Positions 45,636 to 53,890 of a DNA stretch of 64,000 nt are shown here, one piece after another. Position 1 is the first letter of the stretch. Every line of letters starts with the position of its first letter. The translations under genes were made by a program, and so were the position numbers. The DNA comes from Tomitella gaofuii (GTDB lineage Bacteria > Actinomycetota > Actinomycetes > Mycobacteriales > Mycobacteriaceae): assembly GCF_014126825.1 (NCBI RefSeq), contig NZ_CP059900.1:3920954-3984953 (forward strand), in the 5' to 3' direction. Under the pieces are notes generated by a model, which saw only the letters and a program-made list of their open reading frames with translations, ran no database searches and was not told the DNA's origin.

Positions 45636-46610
45636 GTGCCCCGCCGTCCCCGTTCACAGCGCCGCAGACCGCCCCTGCCCGTGCGCGACGGGGTGGGCCC
45701 CAGCCGGGTGCGGGTCCCGCACGGAATCAGCGAGCGCGCACGCGACGGTTCCGCAGCCGACACCCCCGCGACCATCGCCGGGTACCTCACGGCCCGCTTC
45801 CCCGCCGGCGCGCTGCGCATCGCGGAGAAGATCGCCGCCGGCGAGGTGGTCGACGCCGACGGCGCGCCGATCACCGCGGGGACGCCGTGCACCCCGGGCG
45901 CGGAGGTCTTCTACTACCGCGACCCGCCACGCGAGGAACCGGTGCCGTTCGCGCTGCAGATCCTGCACCGGGACGCGCGGCTGCTCGTGGTGGACAAGCC
46001 GCACTTCCTGGCGTCGATGCCGCGCGGGCGGCACATCACGGAGACTGCGCTGGTGCGGCTGCGGCGCAGCACCGGGATCGGCGCGCTGGCCCCGGCGCAC
46101 CGGCTGGACAGGCTCACCGCCGGGGTGCTCGTCTTCACCGTGGACCCCGGCGCGCGGCGCGCCTACCAGGAGCTCTTCGCAGCGGGCGCGGTGCGCAAGA
46201 CTTACGAGGCGGTGTGCTCGGCGCCGCCGTCCCTCGCGTTGCCGACGGTGCTGCGCAGCCGCATCGTCAAGGAGCGCGGCGTGCACCGCGCCTACGAGAC
46301 CCCGGGAACACCGAACGCCGAGACCGCCGTGGAGCGCGTCCCCGGCGGGGCACACGTTCGCATGCGGGTGCGCCCGGCGACGGGCAAGACGCACCAGATC
46401 CGGGTGCACCTGGCGTCCATCGGCGCGCCGATCATGTGGGATCCGCTATACGGCGCGGGCCCGGCTCCTGGCACCGGAGCCAGGGATGGCTCCGTGCAAC
46501 ACGACTTTTCACGTCCGCTGCAGCTGCTGGCGCGGTCGCTGGAGTTCACCGACCCCTACACCGGGGCCCGGCGGCGGTTCGTCAGCGCACGCGCGCTGGA
46601 GCGGTGGTAG
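45636..46610 (+). CDS. RluA-type pseudouridine synthase
   Basis: A 324-residue RNA-modifying enzyme. After a basic N-terminus and a small S4-like or linker part, the catalytic domain starts at about residue 110 (ARLLVVDKPHFLASMP). The catalytic Asp is in PAHRLDRLTAGVLVF (about 150-164), and RPATGKTHQIRVHLASIGAPI is the conserved C-terminal block. The target uridine (23S rRNA or tRNA) cannot be told. The GTG start is leaderless-like. Confidence 0.87.
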   Translation: MPRRPRSQRRRPPLPVRDGVGPSRVRVPHGISERARDGSAADTPATIAGYLTARFPAGALRIAEKIAAGEVVDADGAPITAGTPCTPGAEVFYYRDPPREEPVPFALQILHRDARLLVVDKPHFLASMPRGRHITETALVRLRRSTGIGALAPAHRLDRLTAGVLVFTVDPGARRAYQELFAAGAVRKTYEAVCSAPPSLALPTVLRSRIVKERGVHRAYETPGTPNAETAVERVPGGAHVRMRVRPATGKTHQIRVHLASIGAPIMWDPLYGAGPAPGTGARDGSVQHDFSRPLQLLARSLEFTDPYTGARRRFVSARALERW

Positions 46611-46708
46611 CGACGAACCCCGCAATCGCCTCCCTCATGGGTGCGGGCCGGACACACGGCAGCGCACCTCAGTGATCTCACTATTCACACTGGTCACGCG
46701 CGTGTTGT

Positions 46709-46714
46709 TACCAT
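46709..46714 (+). promoter_or_regulatory. -10 hexamer placed for a leaderless transcript
   Basis: TACCAT ends 7 bp before the ATG at 46721, in an AT-richer patch. Confidence 0.5.
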
Positions 46715-46720
46715 GCGACC

Positions 46721-47248
46721 ATGGACGCCCTGACCGAGCTGCTGCAGACTTCCACGACGTTGTGGGCGGCAGGGTTGATCGGCATCGTCGTCGGACTGCT
46801 CGTGGGCGTCCTGCTGGGGATCGTGTTCGGCGGACGCCGGGGCCGCTCCGCCCGGGGCTCGGCGGGCCATGCCACGCCGGGCGACACGAACCCGGGTGTC
46901 GACATCACGGGGGCGACGGTGCGCTTCATCGACGCGGCCGATACCGCGCACAACGCCCTGCTCGCCGTGGACCAGAAGGAGCTGGCGGACACCGAACTCG
47001 AAGACGCACTGCAGTCCGGGCAGCCGGCCATGCGGCGGCTGGCCGAGTCGATCATGACACTCGCGGGCATCCACAACGAGCTGCGCGTGCGGGCCCCCGG
47101 GGACGTGCTCGCGGCGGCCGAATCCGTCTTCACCCACGTCACCTACAGCGCCATGGACGGCGTGTCCGACGCGGAGGCCTTCAGTTCCACCTATCAGGAG
47201 CGCAAAACCGCGCTGGTGAAGGCGGCGCGCGCGGAGGCCCGAGCCTGA
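46721..47248 (+). CDS. Single-pass membrane protein of unknown function
   Basis: A 175-residue protein with one transmembrane helix near the N-terminus (LWAAGLIGIVVGLLVGVLLGIVFGG, about 12-36), then an Arg/Gly-rich stop-transfer and a cytoplasmic helical domain (about 60-175; TAHNALLAVDQKELADTELEDALQ...). I do not recognise it. It is followed after 31 bp by the acyl-CoA dehydrogenase gene and may share its transcript. Confidence 0.65.
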   Translation: MDALTELLQTSTTLWAAGLIGIVVGLLVGVLLGIVFGGRRGRSARGSAGHATPGDTNPGVDITGATVRFIDAADTAHNALLAVDQKELADTELEDALQSGQPAMRRLAESIMTLAGIHNELRVRAPGDVLAAAESVFTHVTYSAMDGVSDAEAFSSTYQERKTALVKAARAEARA

Positions 47249-47279
47249 GCCGCACCCGAGGTCGCAGGAGGAGCACAGC

Positions 47280-48443
47280 ATGTCCGAGTATCTGACCGGC
47301 CTCGACGACGAAGAGCGGATGCTCGTCGACACCGTGCGCCGGTTCATCGACCGCGACGTCAAGCCCTCCGTGCGCGCGGTGGAGCACGCGGACGAGTACC
47401 CCGAGCGCTGGATCGAGCAGATGAAGGCGCTGGGCGTCTACGGGCTCGCGGTGCCCGAAGAGTACGGCGGCACCCCCGTCTCCATGCCGTGCTACGTGCG
47501 GGTCACCGAGGAGCTCGCCCGCGGCTGGATGAGCCTGGCCGGCGCGATGGGCGGCCACACCGTGGTGGCGAAGCTCCTCAGCCTCTTCGGCACCGAGGAG
47601 CAGCGCCGCCGCTACCTGCCGCGCATGGCCACAGGCGCGCTGCGCGCGACGATGGCGCTCACCGAGCCGGGCGGCGGATCCGACCTGCAGGCCATGACCA
47701 CGGTCGCGCGTGCCGAGGGCGACGATCTGGTGATCTCCGGCGCCAAGACGTGGATCTCCAATGCCCGACGCTCCGGGCTCATCGCGCTGTTGTGCAAGAC
47801 CGATCCCGCGGCAGTGCCGCGGCACACCGGCATCTCGGTGGTGCTCGTCGAACACGGACCGGGCCTCACCGTGTCGCGGGAGCTGCCGAAGCTGGGCTAC
47901 AAGGGCGTCGAGACGTGCGAGCTCGTGTTCGACGGCTACCGCACGTCCGCCTCGTCCGTGCTCGGCGGCGAGCCCGGCCACGGGTTCGGGCAGATGATGA
48001 AAGGCCTCGAGACCGGGCGCCTGCAGGTGGCCGCGCGGGCGCTCGGGGTGGCGTCGGCCGCGCTCGAGGACTCGCTGGCCTACGCGCAGCAGCGCGAAAG
48101 CTTCGGCGTGCCCATCCACAAGCACCAGGCCGTCGGGAACCTCCTCGCCGACATGGCCACCAGGCTCACCGCAGCCCGCCAACTCACCCGCTTCGCCGCC
48201 GAGAAGTACGACGCCGGCGAGCGCTGCGACATGGAGGCGGGCATGGCCAAGCTGTTCGCCTCCGAGGCCGCCATGGAGATCGCGCTGTCCGCCGTCCGCG
48301 TCCACGGCGGCTACGGGTACTCCGCCGAGTACGACGTGGAACGCTACTTCCGCGACGCGCCGCTGATGATCGTCGGCGAGGGCACCAACGAGATCCAGCG
48401 CAACGTCATCACCGCACAACTGGTGGCACGCGGAGAGCTGTAG
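47280..48443 (+). CDS. Acyl-CoA dehydrogenase
   Basis: A 387-residue FAD dehydrogenase. Blocks: MALTEPGGGSDLQAMTT, SGAKTWISNARRSG, QQRESFGVPIHKHQAVGNLLADMATRL and the catalytic Glu region IVGEGTNEIQRNVI near the end, as in FadE and isovaleryl/glutaryl-type enzymes. The family chemistry is certain, the acyl chain is not. The start follows GCAGGAGGAGC. It is independent of the operon at 40-45 kb and lies on the opposite strand. Confidence 0.88.
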   Translation: MSEYLTGLDDEERMLVDTVRRFIDRDVKPSVRAVEHADEYPERWIEQMKALGVYGLAVPEEYGGTPVSMPCYVRVTEELARGWMSLAGAMGGHTVVAKLLSLFGTEEQRRRYLPRMATGALRATMALTEPGGGSDLQAMTTVARAEGDDLVISGAKTWISNARRSGLIALLCKTDPAAVPRHTGISVVLVEHGPGLTVSRELPKLGYKGVETCELVFDGYRTSASSVLGGEPGHGFGQMMKGLETGRLQVAARALGVASAALEDSLAYAQQRESFGVPIHKHQAVGNLLADMATRLTAARQLTRFAAEKYDAGERCDMEAGMAKLFASEAAMEIALSAVRVHGGYGYSAEYDVERYFRDAPLMIVGEGTNEIQRNVITAQLVARGEL

Positions 48444-48499
48444 GCGGTCGACGGGCCAGCGCTGCTGCGCCGGGCCGGGCCACACCGCGAACGCGCGCC

Positions 48500-48505
48500 T
48501 ATAAT
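48500..48505 (+). promoter_or_regulatory. Consensus -10 hexamer TATAAT
   Basis: Exact TATAAT in a GC-rich intergenic region, about 47 bp before the ATG at 48552. No clear -35. Confidence 0.4.
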
Positions 48506-48551
48506 CGCAGGTGACGCCCCCTTGCAACGGGGCCCCTTGGGAGGTGCCCCG

Positions 48552-49001
48552 ATGAGTGCACAGCACCCCGTCTCCGCCCGACGGTTTCTCGAGTGCGTCG
48601 AGACGGCGCTCGAGCCGCCCCTCCGCGCGCTCGACAGGGTGGGCATCATCCACGTCTCCTGGGCCGACGCCGCGCGCATTGCCGTCCCCACCACTCCTGC
48701 GGAGCTGCAGCCGCCCGAGGCGGCCCTCGTCGCCGGGCACATGGTGGACGACGACGTGCTCGGGCGGCTCGGCGACCGCGAGTACGCGTTGCTCACCGTC
48801 GCGCGGCCGGCCACGATCATCGCGCGTGCGGCCCAGCTGGCGTCCGCGCTGCAAGGCCGCCCGGGAGTGACGGCCACCGTCGACGTCGCCATCTCCACCG
48901 GCGGATACGAGCCGGCGCGGCTGCTCCTCGCCCGCGCCCGGGCAGCGACCCCACCGGACGACGCCGGGCCGTCCACTGCGCCGATCCCCGTGGCGCGGTA
49001 G
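48552..49001 (+). CDS. Short protein with a degenerate GGDEF-like domain
   Basis: A 149-residue protein. GRLGDREYALLTVARPATII sits where a diguanylate cyclase has ARLGGDEFAVL, and DVAISTGGYEPARLLLARARAA resembles the end of a GGDEF domain (TVSIGVA...LLxRADxALYxAK). The active-site GG[DE]EF is replaced by GDREY, so it should not make c-di-GMP. It could be a substrate-binding or purely structural remnant. The start is supported by GGGAGGT. No signalling partner is beside it. Confidence 0.6.
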   Translation: MSAQHPVSARRFLECVETALEPPLRALDRVGIIHVSWADAARIAVPTTPAELQPPEAALVAGHMVDDDVLGRLGDREYALLTVARPATIIARAAQLASALQGRPGVTATVDVAISTGGYEPARLLLARARAATPPDDAGPSTAPIPVAR

Positions 49002-49126
49002 CCGCTGTGCCCCGCAAGCGCTTCGCGGCAATGTTTGCCGGCTCCGCACCTGCGTTCGCCTGCGGCCGGGCCGGGCGTGGTGCTTGACTGATTCCTGTCG
49101 AATCTGCCGTCCGATAGGTGGTGACC

Positions 49127-50434
49127 ATGGCCTCGTCCGATACGGAAGCGCTGCGCAATCGCATCGACGTGCTCGCCGCCGAGGTCGAGCGCAAGGTCAT
49201 CGACTGGCGCCACCACCTGCACGCGCATCCGGAGTTGTCGAACCGGGAGACGCGCACCGCCGCTTATGTCGCCGAGCATCTTCGAGCCCTCGGACTCGAC
49301 GAGGTACGCACCGGCATCGCCGACCACGGGGTGGTGGGGGTGCTGCGCGGGCGGCGGCCCGGCCACCGGGTCATGGCGTTGCGGGCGGACATCGACGCGC
49401 TGCCCGTGAAGGAAGCGTCGGGGGTGGACTTCGCGTCGACCGTGGTGGACGAGGACTATCCGGGCGGGCCGTTCCCGGTGGCGCACTCCTGCGGGCACGA
49501 CACGCACACCGCGATGCTGATGGGCGCGGCCGAGGTCCTCTCCGCGGTCCGCGACGAGGTGACGGGCACCGTGCTGTTCGTGTTCCAGCCGGCGGAGGAG
49601 GGCCCGCCGCTCGACGAGGACGGCGGCGCCCGGGCGATGCTCGCCGCGGGAGCGCTGGACGATCCGTCTCCGTCGATGGTGTTCGGCATGCACATCGGCC
49701 CCACGCCCCTCAACACCGTCGCCTACCGGCCGGGCGTGCAGTACGCGGCGTCGTCGGTCCTCAAGATCACCGTGACGGGCCGGCAGGTGCACGGGTCGAC
49801 CCCGTGGTTGGGTGTGGACCCCATGCCGGTGGCCGCCGCCATCATCACCGCGATGGGCCAGCTGTACCGCCAGGTGCCGGCCACCGACCCGTTGACGATC
49901 AGCATCGGGCACGTCGAGGACGTGGGCCGGTTCAACATCATCGGGGGCACAGTGACGCTGATGGGCACCATCAGGTGCCTGAGCCCCGCGGCCATGGAGA
50001 AGGTCTCCGCACTGGTCGAGCGCACCGTCGACCACCTGGCGCAGGCCTACGAGGCGAGCGCCACCACCGAGCTGCTGCAGCCCGTGCCCGCAGTGTTCAA
50101 CGCGCCCGAGTGGGTGGACGCGGCGATACCCACGCTCCGGCGCGTGGCCGGTGAGGACAGGGTGTTCGAGGTGCAGCCGAACCTTGGCTACGACGACGTC
50201 TCCGAGTTCGTCAACAAGTACGGCGGGCTGTATGTGATGCTCGGCGCGCAGGATTCGCAGTTCAACGCGGAGGGCACCGGGCTGGAGCCGGTGCCCGGCG
50301 GGCGCGGCATCGTGCCCAACCACAACCCCGCATTCTACGCCGACGACGCGGCGCTGGTGACCGGAGTGCGGCTGCATGCGCACACGACGGTGGAGCACCT
50401 GGCGGGGCGGTTGAGCGTAGAGGATGGCGGGTAG
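49127..50434 (+). CDS. M20D amidohydrolase (hippurate/IAA-amino-acid hydrolase type)
   Basis: A 435-residue zinc peptidase that cleaves N-acyl amino acids or related amides. Metal-binding blocks: IDWRHHLHAHPELS (about 28-41), HSCGHDTHTAML (about 123-134), FVFQPAEEGPP (about 150-160) and NHNPAFY near the end. The dimerisation domain (about 210-330) is normal. ATG 49127 follows AGGTGG; GTG codons at 49118 and 49121 are alternatives. Its 3' side borders the IS-interrupted region. Confidence 0.88.
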   Translation: MASSDTEALRNRIDVLAAEVERKVIDWRHHLHAHPELSNRETRTAAYVAEHLRALGLDEVRTGIADHGVVGVLRGRRPGHRVMALRADIDALPVKEASGVDFASTVVDEDYPGGPFPVAHSCGHDTHTAMLMGAAEVLSAVRDEVTGTVLFVFQPAEEGPPLDEDGGARAMLAAGALDDPSPSMVFGMHIGPTPLNTVAYRPGVQYAASSVLKITVTGRQVHGSTPWLGVDPMPVAAAIITAMGQLYRQVPATDPLTISIGHVEDVGRFNIIGGTVTLMGTIRCLSPAAMEKVSALVERTVDHLAQAYEASATTELLQPVPAVFNAPEWVDAAIPTLRRVAGEDRVFEVQPNLGYDDVSEFVNKYGGLYVMLGAQDSQFNAEGTGLEPVPGGRGIVPNHNPAFYADDAALVTGVRLHAHTTVEHLAGRLSVEDGG

Positions 50435-50492
50435 TCGACGCCCGCATTACCGGAACAGAGTCGGCCCGCGTCGACGCGATGCGCCGCGGCCC

Positions 50493-50580
50493 TCAACATG
50501 TGGCTGACTTCCGGATCTGCTCGGCGAGGCCCCCGAAGTCGGTTTCGACGGGGCGGATCCTCGCCAGCAGCGATCCGAGG
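50493..50580 (-). pseudogene. Severed 3' end of the putative nuclease gene
   Basis: These 88 bp, read on the minus strand after the 60-bp duplicated target, continue the frame of the gene at 52351-52865 (TLGSLLARIRPVETDFGGLAEQ...) to a TGA at 50493-50495. Removing the insertion and one repeat copy gives an uninterrupted gene of 603 nt. Confidence 0.8.
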
Positions 50581-50640
50581 GTGATCGACGCCTGCGATCC
50601 GAGGACGGCGTCGAGGCGTGTGGTCAGCGCAACATAGAAC
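50581..50640. repeat. 60-bp direct repeat (target duplication), left copy
   Basis: Identical to 52351-52410 and flanking the insertion sequence directly. It belongs to the interrupted nuclease gene. Confidence 0.9.
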
Positions 50641-52350
50641 CTGAGTTGCACAGGTCAACATTGTTGTAGCGATTGTGGCGGGTAACTGTGCTGGTAGGGG
50701 CGGTGCAGGTGCTGGATTCGGGGCACTAATAGGCCGGTAGAATCCGGGGTCGTGGCTGCTTACATCCGCAAGGTGCGCACCGCCTCGGGGGCGACGGCCG
50801 TGCAGATCGCGGAGAAGACCGGGGGCCGGCGCAGGATTGTCGAGCATCTCGGCTCCGCCCACACCGACAGCGAGCTCGCCGCCCTGCTCCACACCGCCCG
50901 CGGCAGGCTCGAGGCCGGTCAACTGCAGTTGGGTCTGGACTTCGCCGCGCCGACCGATGCGCCCATGCCGGCGGGCGCGCCGTCGGTGATCACCGGCAAA
51001 CGCGCCCGGTGGCTGATCGCGGTGATCGAATCGGCGTGGCAGCGGCTCGGCTTCGACGTGGTCGACGACGCCGCGTTCTTCCAGCTGGTCCTGGCCCGCA
51101 TCGTGGAGCCGACGTCGAAGTCGGACTCGGTGCGCGTGCTCGGCGACCTCGGCGTCGCCGCCGCCCACCGCAACACCTTCGCCGCGGCGCTGCGCCGGTG
51201 CGCCGCCCGCGGCTACCGCGACCGGATCGCCTTCCGGTGCTTCGACTACGCCGCCGCCACCGGCGGGCTGTCGCTGGTCTTGTTCGACGTGACCACCTTG
51301 TACTTCGAGGCGGAGAAGGAAGACGGGTTGCGCAAGGTCGGCTACTCGAAAGAGCGGCGCGTCGACCCGCAGATCGTCGTCGCCCTGCTGGTCGATCGGT
51401 ACGGGTTCCCCCTCGAGATCAGCTGCCACGAGGGCAACCACGCCGAGACCCGCACGATCGTGCCGGTAGTGCGGCAGTTCCTCGCCCGCCACGACCTCGA
51501 AGGCACCGAGCTGGTCATCGCCGCCGACGCGGGCATGCTCTCCGCGTCGAACCTGAAAGACCTCGACGCTGCGGGACTGAAGTTCATCGTCGGCTCGCGG
51601 ATGACGAAAGCACCCGCGGATTTGGCCAGCCACTTCCACTGGCACGGCAACGCGTTCACCGACGGGCAGATCATCGACACTGTCACGCCGCGCAACGCCC
51701 GCTCCGCCGTCAACGACATGAAGAAGAGGGCGGAGCCGGTGTGGGACCCGGCCGACGAGAAGGCGTGGCGGGCGATCTGGCAGTACCGCCGGAAACGGGC
51801 CCTGCGTGACGATCAGACGCTCAACGCCCAGGAGGCCCGGGCCCGGGAGGTCGTCGACGGGAAGCGGGCGGGCAAGCAGGTGCGGTTCGTCAAGGCCAAG
51901 GGCAGCGCGAAGAGCCTGGATGCGGCGAGTCTGCAACGCGCCCGGGACCTGGCCGGGCTCAAGGGATACGTCACGAATGTTCCTGTGGCCCTGATGGATC
52001 CGGGTGAGGTGATCAGCAAGTACCACGACCTGTGGCATGTGGAGCAGTCGTTCCGCATGTCGAAGACCGACCTGCGGGCGCGGCCGATCTTCCACCGCAC
52101 CCGTGACGCGATCGAGGCGCACCTGACGATCGTATTTACCGCCCTGGCGGTCTCCCGCTACCTGCAGGACCACGCCGGCGTGTCGATACGGCAGCTCGTG
52201 CAGGTGCTGCGGCCCCTGCAGGAGATCACCGTGGTGATCGCGGGCCACGAACACACCGCGGCCGATCCGATCGGCCCCGAGGCCGCCGAGATCCTGCACA
52301 AACTCCAGATCCCGGCTGACTCGCCAGGGCACTAAACCTGTGCAACTCAG
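50641..52350 (+). mobile_element. IS1634-family insertion sequence (IS4 superfamily), 1710 bp
   Basis: Bounded by perfect 14-bp terminal inverted repeats (CTGAGTTGCACAGG at 50641-50654; its complement at 52337-52350) and by a 60-bp target duplication. It holds one transposase gene, which ends just before the right repeat. Long target duplications are known for IS1549 of Mycobacterium smegmatis, an IS1634-family member. It looks complete and recent. Confidence 0.92.
50752..52335 (+). CDS. IS1634-family DDE transposase
   Basis: A 527-residue transposase. The catalytic acidic residues are expected in VLFDVTTLYFEAE (first Asp), IAADAGMLSASNL (second Asp) and the C-terminal DLWHVEQSFRMSKTDLRARPIFHRT with the Y-(2)-R-(3)-E-(6)-K-like signature of the IS4 superfamily. 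Full length for the family and unbroken. The GTG start follows GGTAGAATCCGGGGTC, with no strong ribosome site. Confidence 0.92.
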   Translation: MAAYIRKVRTASGATAVQIAEKTGGRRRIVEHLGSAHTDSELAALLHTARGRLEAGQLQLGLDFAAPTDAPMPAGAPSVITGKRARWLIAVIESAWQRLGFDVVDDAAFFQLVLARIVEPTSKSDSVRVLGDLGVAAAHRNTFAAALRRCAARGYRDRIAFRCFDYAAATGGLSLVLFDVTTLYFEAEKEDGLRKVGYSKERRVDPQIVVALLVDRYGFPLEISCHEGNHAETRTIVPVVRQFLARHDLEGTELVIAADAGMLSASNLKDLDAAGLKFIVGSRMTKAPADLASHFHWHGNAFTDGQIIDTVTPRNARSAVNDMKKRAEPVWDPADEKAWRAIWQYRRKRALRDDQTLNAQEARAREVVDGKRAGKQVRFVKAKGSAKSLDAASLQRARDLAGLKGYVTNVPVALMDPGEVISKYHDLWHVEQSFRMSKTDLRARPIFHRTRDAIEAHLTIVFTALAVSRYLQDHAGVSIRQLVQVLRPLQEITVVIAGHEHTAADPIGPEAAEILHKLQIPADSPGH

Positions 52351-52865
52351 GTGATCGACGCCTGCGATCCGAGGACGGCGTCGAGGCGTGTGGTCAGCGC
52401 AACATAGAACGTCCATTGGTCGGTGTTCAACGGATCGACGGTGGACTTCTCCAGGTGGTGCAGCAGGCAGAACACGTAGACGTCGGCCTGCCGCCGACGC
52501 TCGGTCGAGTAGGCGTTGGTGCGCGCGCCCCACCCGAACGTCGGCCCGACGCCGAAGGACACTCGTGTCGGCTCGGATTGATGCCACGACCGCAGGTGGG
52601 ACGCGGACTTGACCTCCACGGTGATGCCGTCGATAGCGCGGAGATCGTAGGCGTCCCATTCGGTACGTACGATCCCTTCCACGCAATCGAGTGCGGTGCC
52701 GACCAGGAACTCGGCCACAACGCCTCGCGTCGCATTGTCGAGCAAGTTCGAGACGTACCAACGCCAGAAGTCGAAGAGCGTCGGACCCACCGGCCGGCCG
52801 CCAGCGGTGACCGGCTCACCACGTAATAGATCATGCCCAGTTCGACGAGGACCTTCCGTCGTCAT
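52347..52865 (-). pseudogene. Putative PD-(D/E)XK-like nuclease, last 28 residues removed by the IS
   Basis: The frame now encodes 172 residues; it ended at about 200 before the insertion supplied a TGA from the terminal repeat. The protein has E52 (VVAEFLVGTALD), D79 and E84-x-K86 (AIDGITVEVKSASHLRSW), which fits a restriction-endonuclease-like core. It is W/R-rich with no membrane segment. A DNA nuclease or defence role is an inference; no partner gene is seen. As the core is intact, some function may remain. It starts at ATG 52863-52865. Confidence 0.65.
52351..52410. repeat. 60-bp direct repeat (target duplication), right copy
   Basis: Identical to 50581-50640; it forms the 3' end of the truncated nuclease frame. 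Confidence 0.9.
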
Positions 52866-53174
52866 TTCCCTACGCTGGTTTTGATAGCGATAGCTGATCC
52901 GTCAGGGGGGAACCCGCATCAACTCAAACAGGTGTTCTTTTTCTACCGAAACACCCGAACGGTGCGCTTCTGAGTACGATAACAAAATTGATAGCGCGAC
53001 GTTGACATTTACATCCGCCTGCATAGGCGCAAGTCTCCACCCACCTGGCATCCGCCGCGAGGCGATTCCAAACTTCGTTTCTACACCATGGGATTCGCAA
53101 CTTGAATTGAAATACAATTCGAACCACGGGATAGATCCTACAAAATTCTCTACCTGATAGAACCCACTAATACT
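52866..53174. other. AT-rich interval with a start-less open frame
   Basis: Visibly lower GC than the rest of the window. On the minus strand, 52902-53174 is open in the same frame as, and directly after the TAG of, the gene at 53175. It reads SISGFYQVENFVGSIPWFEL... then ...NVALSILLSYSEAHRSGV and ends in MRVPP. It has only a TTG start (53117). It may be a remnant or the former C-terminus of the upstream gene. Confidence 0.35.
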
Positions 53175-53768
53175 CTACATAGTCGTCCATGACGCCGTAC
53201 TCGAATATCGACGACGCGGCGTAGCCCAATGCGTCGCCACAAATCGTACTCCAGATTTAGAGACGACTAGCGCAGAATTCGGTATCTGAAATAGCACGAA
53301 TATTGCCACCGCACCGAGAGGAATGCTGATGACCCAACAGTAGGAGAGAATCAGGGTAAATCCGTAATCTGCAACCGCGTCCGTAAAGACAATTACAGAT
53401 GCAGCCGTCATTGCGCCAGCTATAAGTACCGCGATACCATACATGCAACGCATCCTCGATGCATTTGCGTTGATGCTCACTATCGCCGACCCATCCTCAT
53501 CGTCGTCAATGCGTGGTGGTAGCGACAACGAGGGGATGTGCATCCCGACTGACATTCTCACTGTCAGGCATAAAAGAACGAATATTGCCGCAAGCGCCGC
53601 AAAGACTAAAGCTATCGCAACGCCATCTTTATACGCCCAAGCAGATAGCACTACGCACATTGCAGCGAGGGCTACGCACCCGAATCCCGCCACTATCTGA
53701 CGCGGAACCAAACTAGCCGACAAGTGCTGCACCCACAGCGGATACTCACTGGATCCGTTTGTATTCAT
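53175..53768 (-). CDS. Four-helix membrane protein of the accessory island
   Basis: A 197-residue protein with four hydrophobic segments (about 24-42, 44-66, 106-127 and 138-158), an acidic loop (RIDDDEDGSA) and a basic C-terminus (TPRRRYSSTASWTTM). I do not recognise it. It follows the toxin-like gene; an ATG at 53891 overlaps that gene's stop (TGATG) and would add 41 residues. Tight coupling with a secreted-toxin-like gene suggests an immunity protein, an inference only. Codon use is far more AT-rich than in neighbours, a sign of transfer. Confidence 0.5.
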   Translation of the reverse strand: MNTNGSSEYPLWVQHLSASLVPRQIVAGFGCVALAAMCVVLSAWAYKDGVAIALVFAALAAIFVLLCLTVRMSVGMHIPSLSLPPRIDDDEDGSAIVSINANASRMRCMYGIAVLIAGAMTAASVIVFTDAVADYGFTLILSYCWVISIPLGAVAIFVLFQIPNSALVVSKSGVRFVATHWATPRRRYSSTASWTTM

Positions 53769-53890
53769 TCCTGCATCACCGGTAACTACCCATTCACAGT
53801 TCGCGTTTATCTGACGCGCTTTGAGCGGCTGCGAGTCAAACTCACGGAGCCCCAGCCACCCGGCGTTACATCTATGGGAAAATTCACCCA

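Noticed and set aside
52902-53117. Independent 71-residue gene with TTG start
   Set aside because: No ribosome site, a non-AUG start, and it is in frame with the upstream gene, so it is more likely a remnant. It is described within the interval entry.
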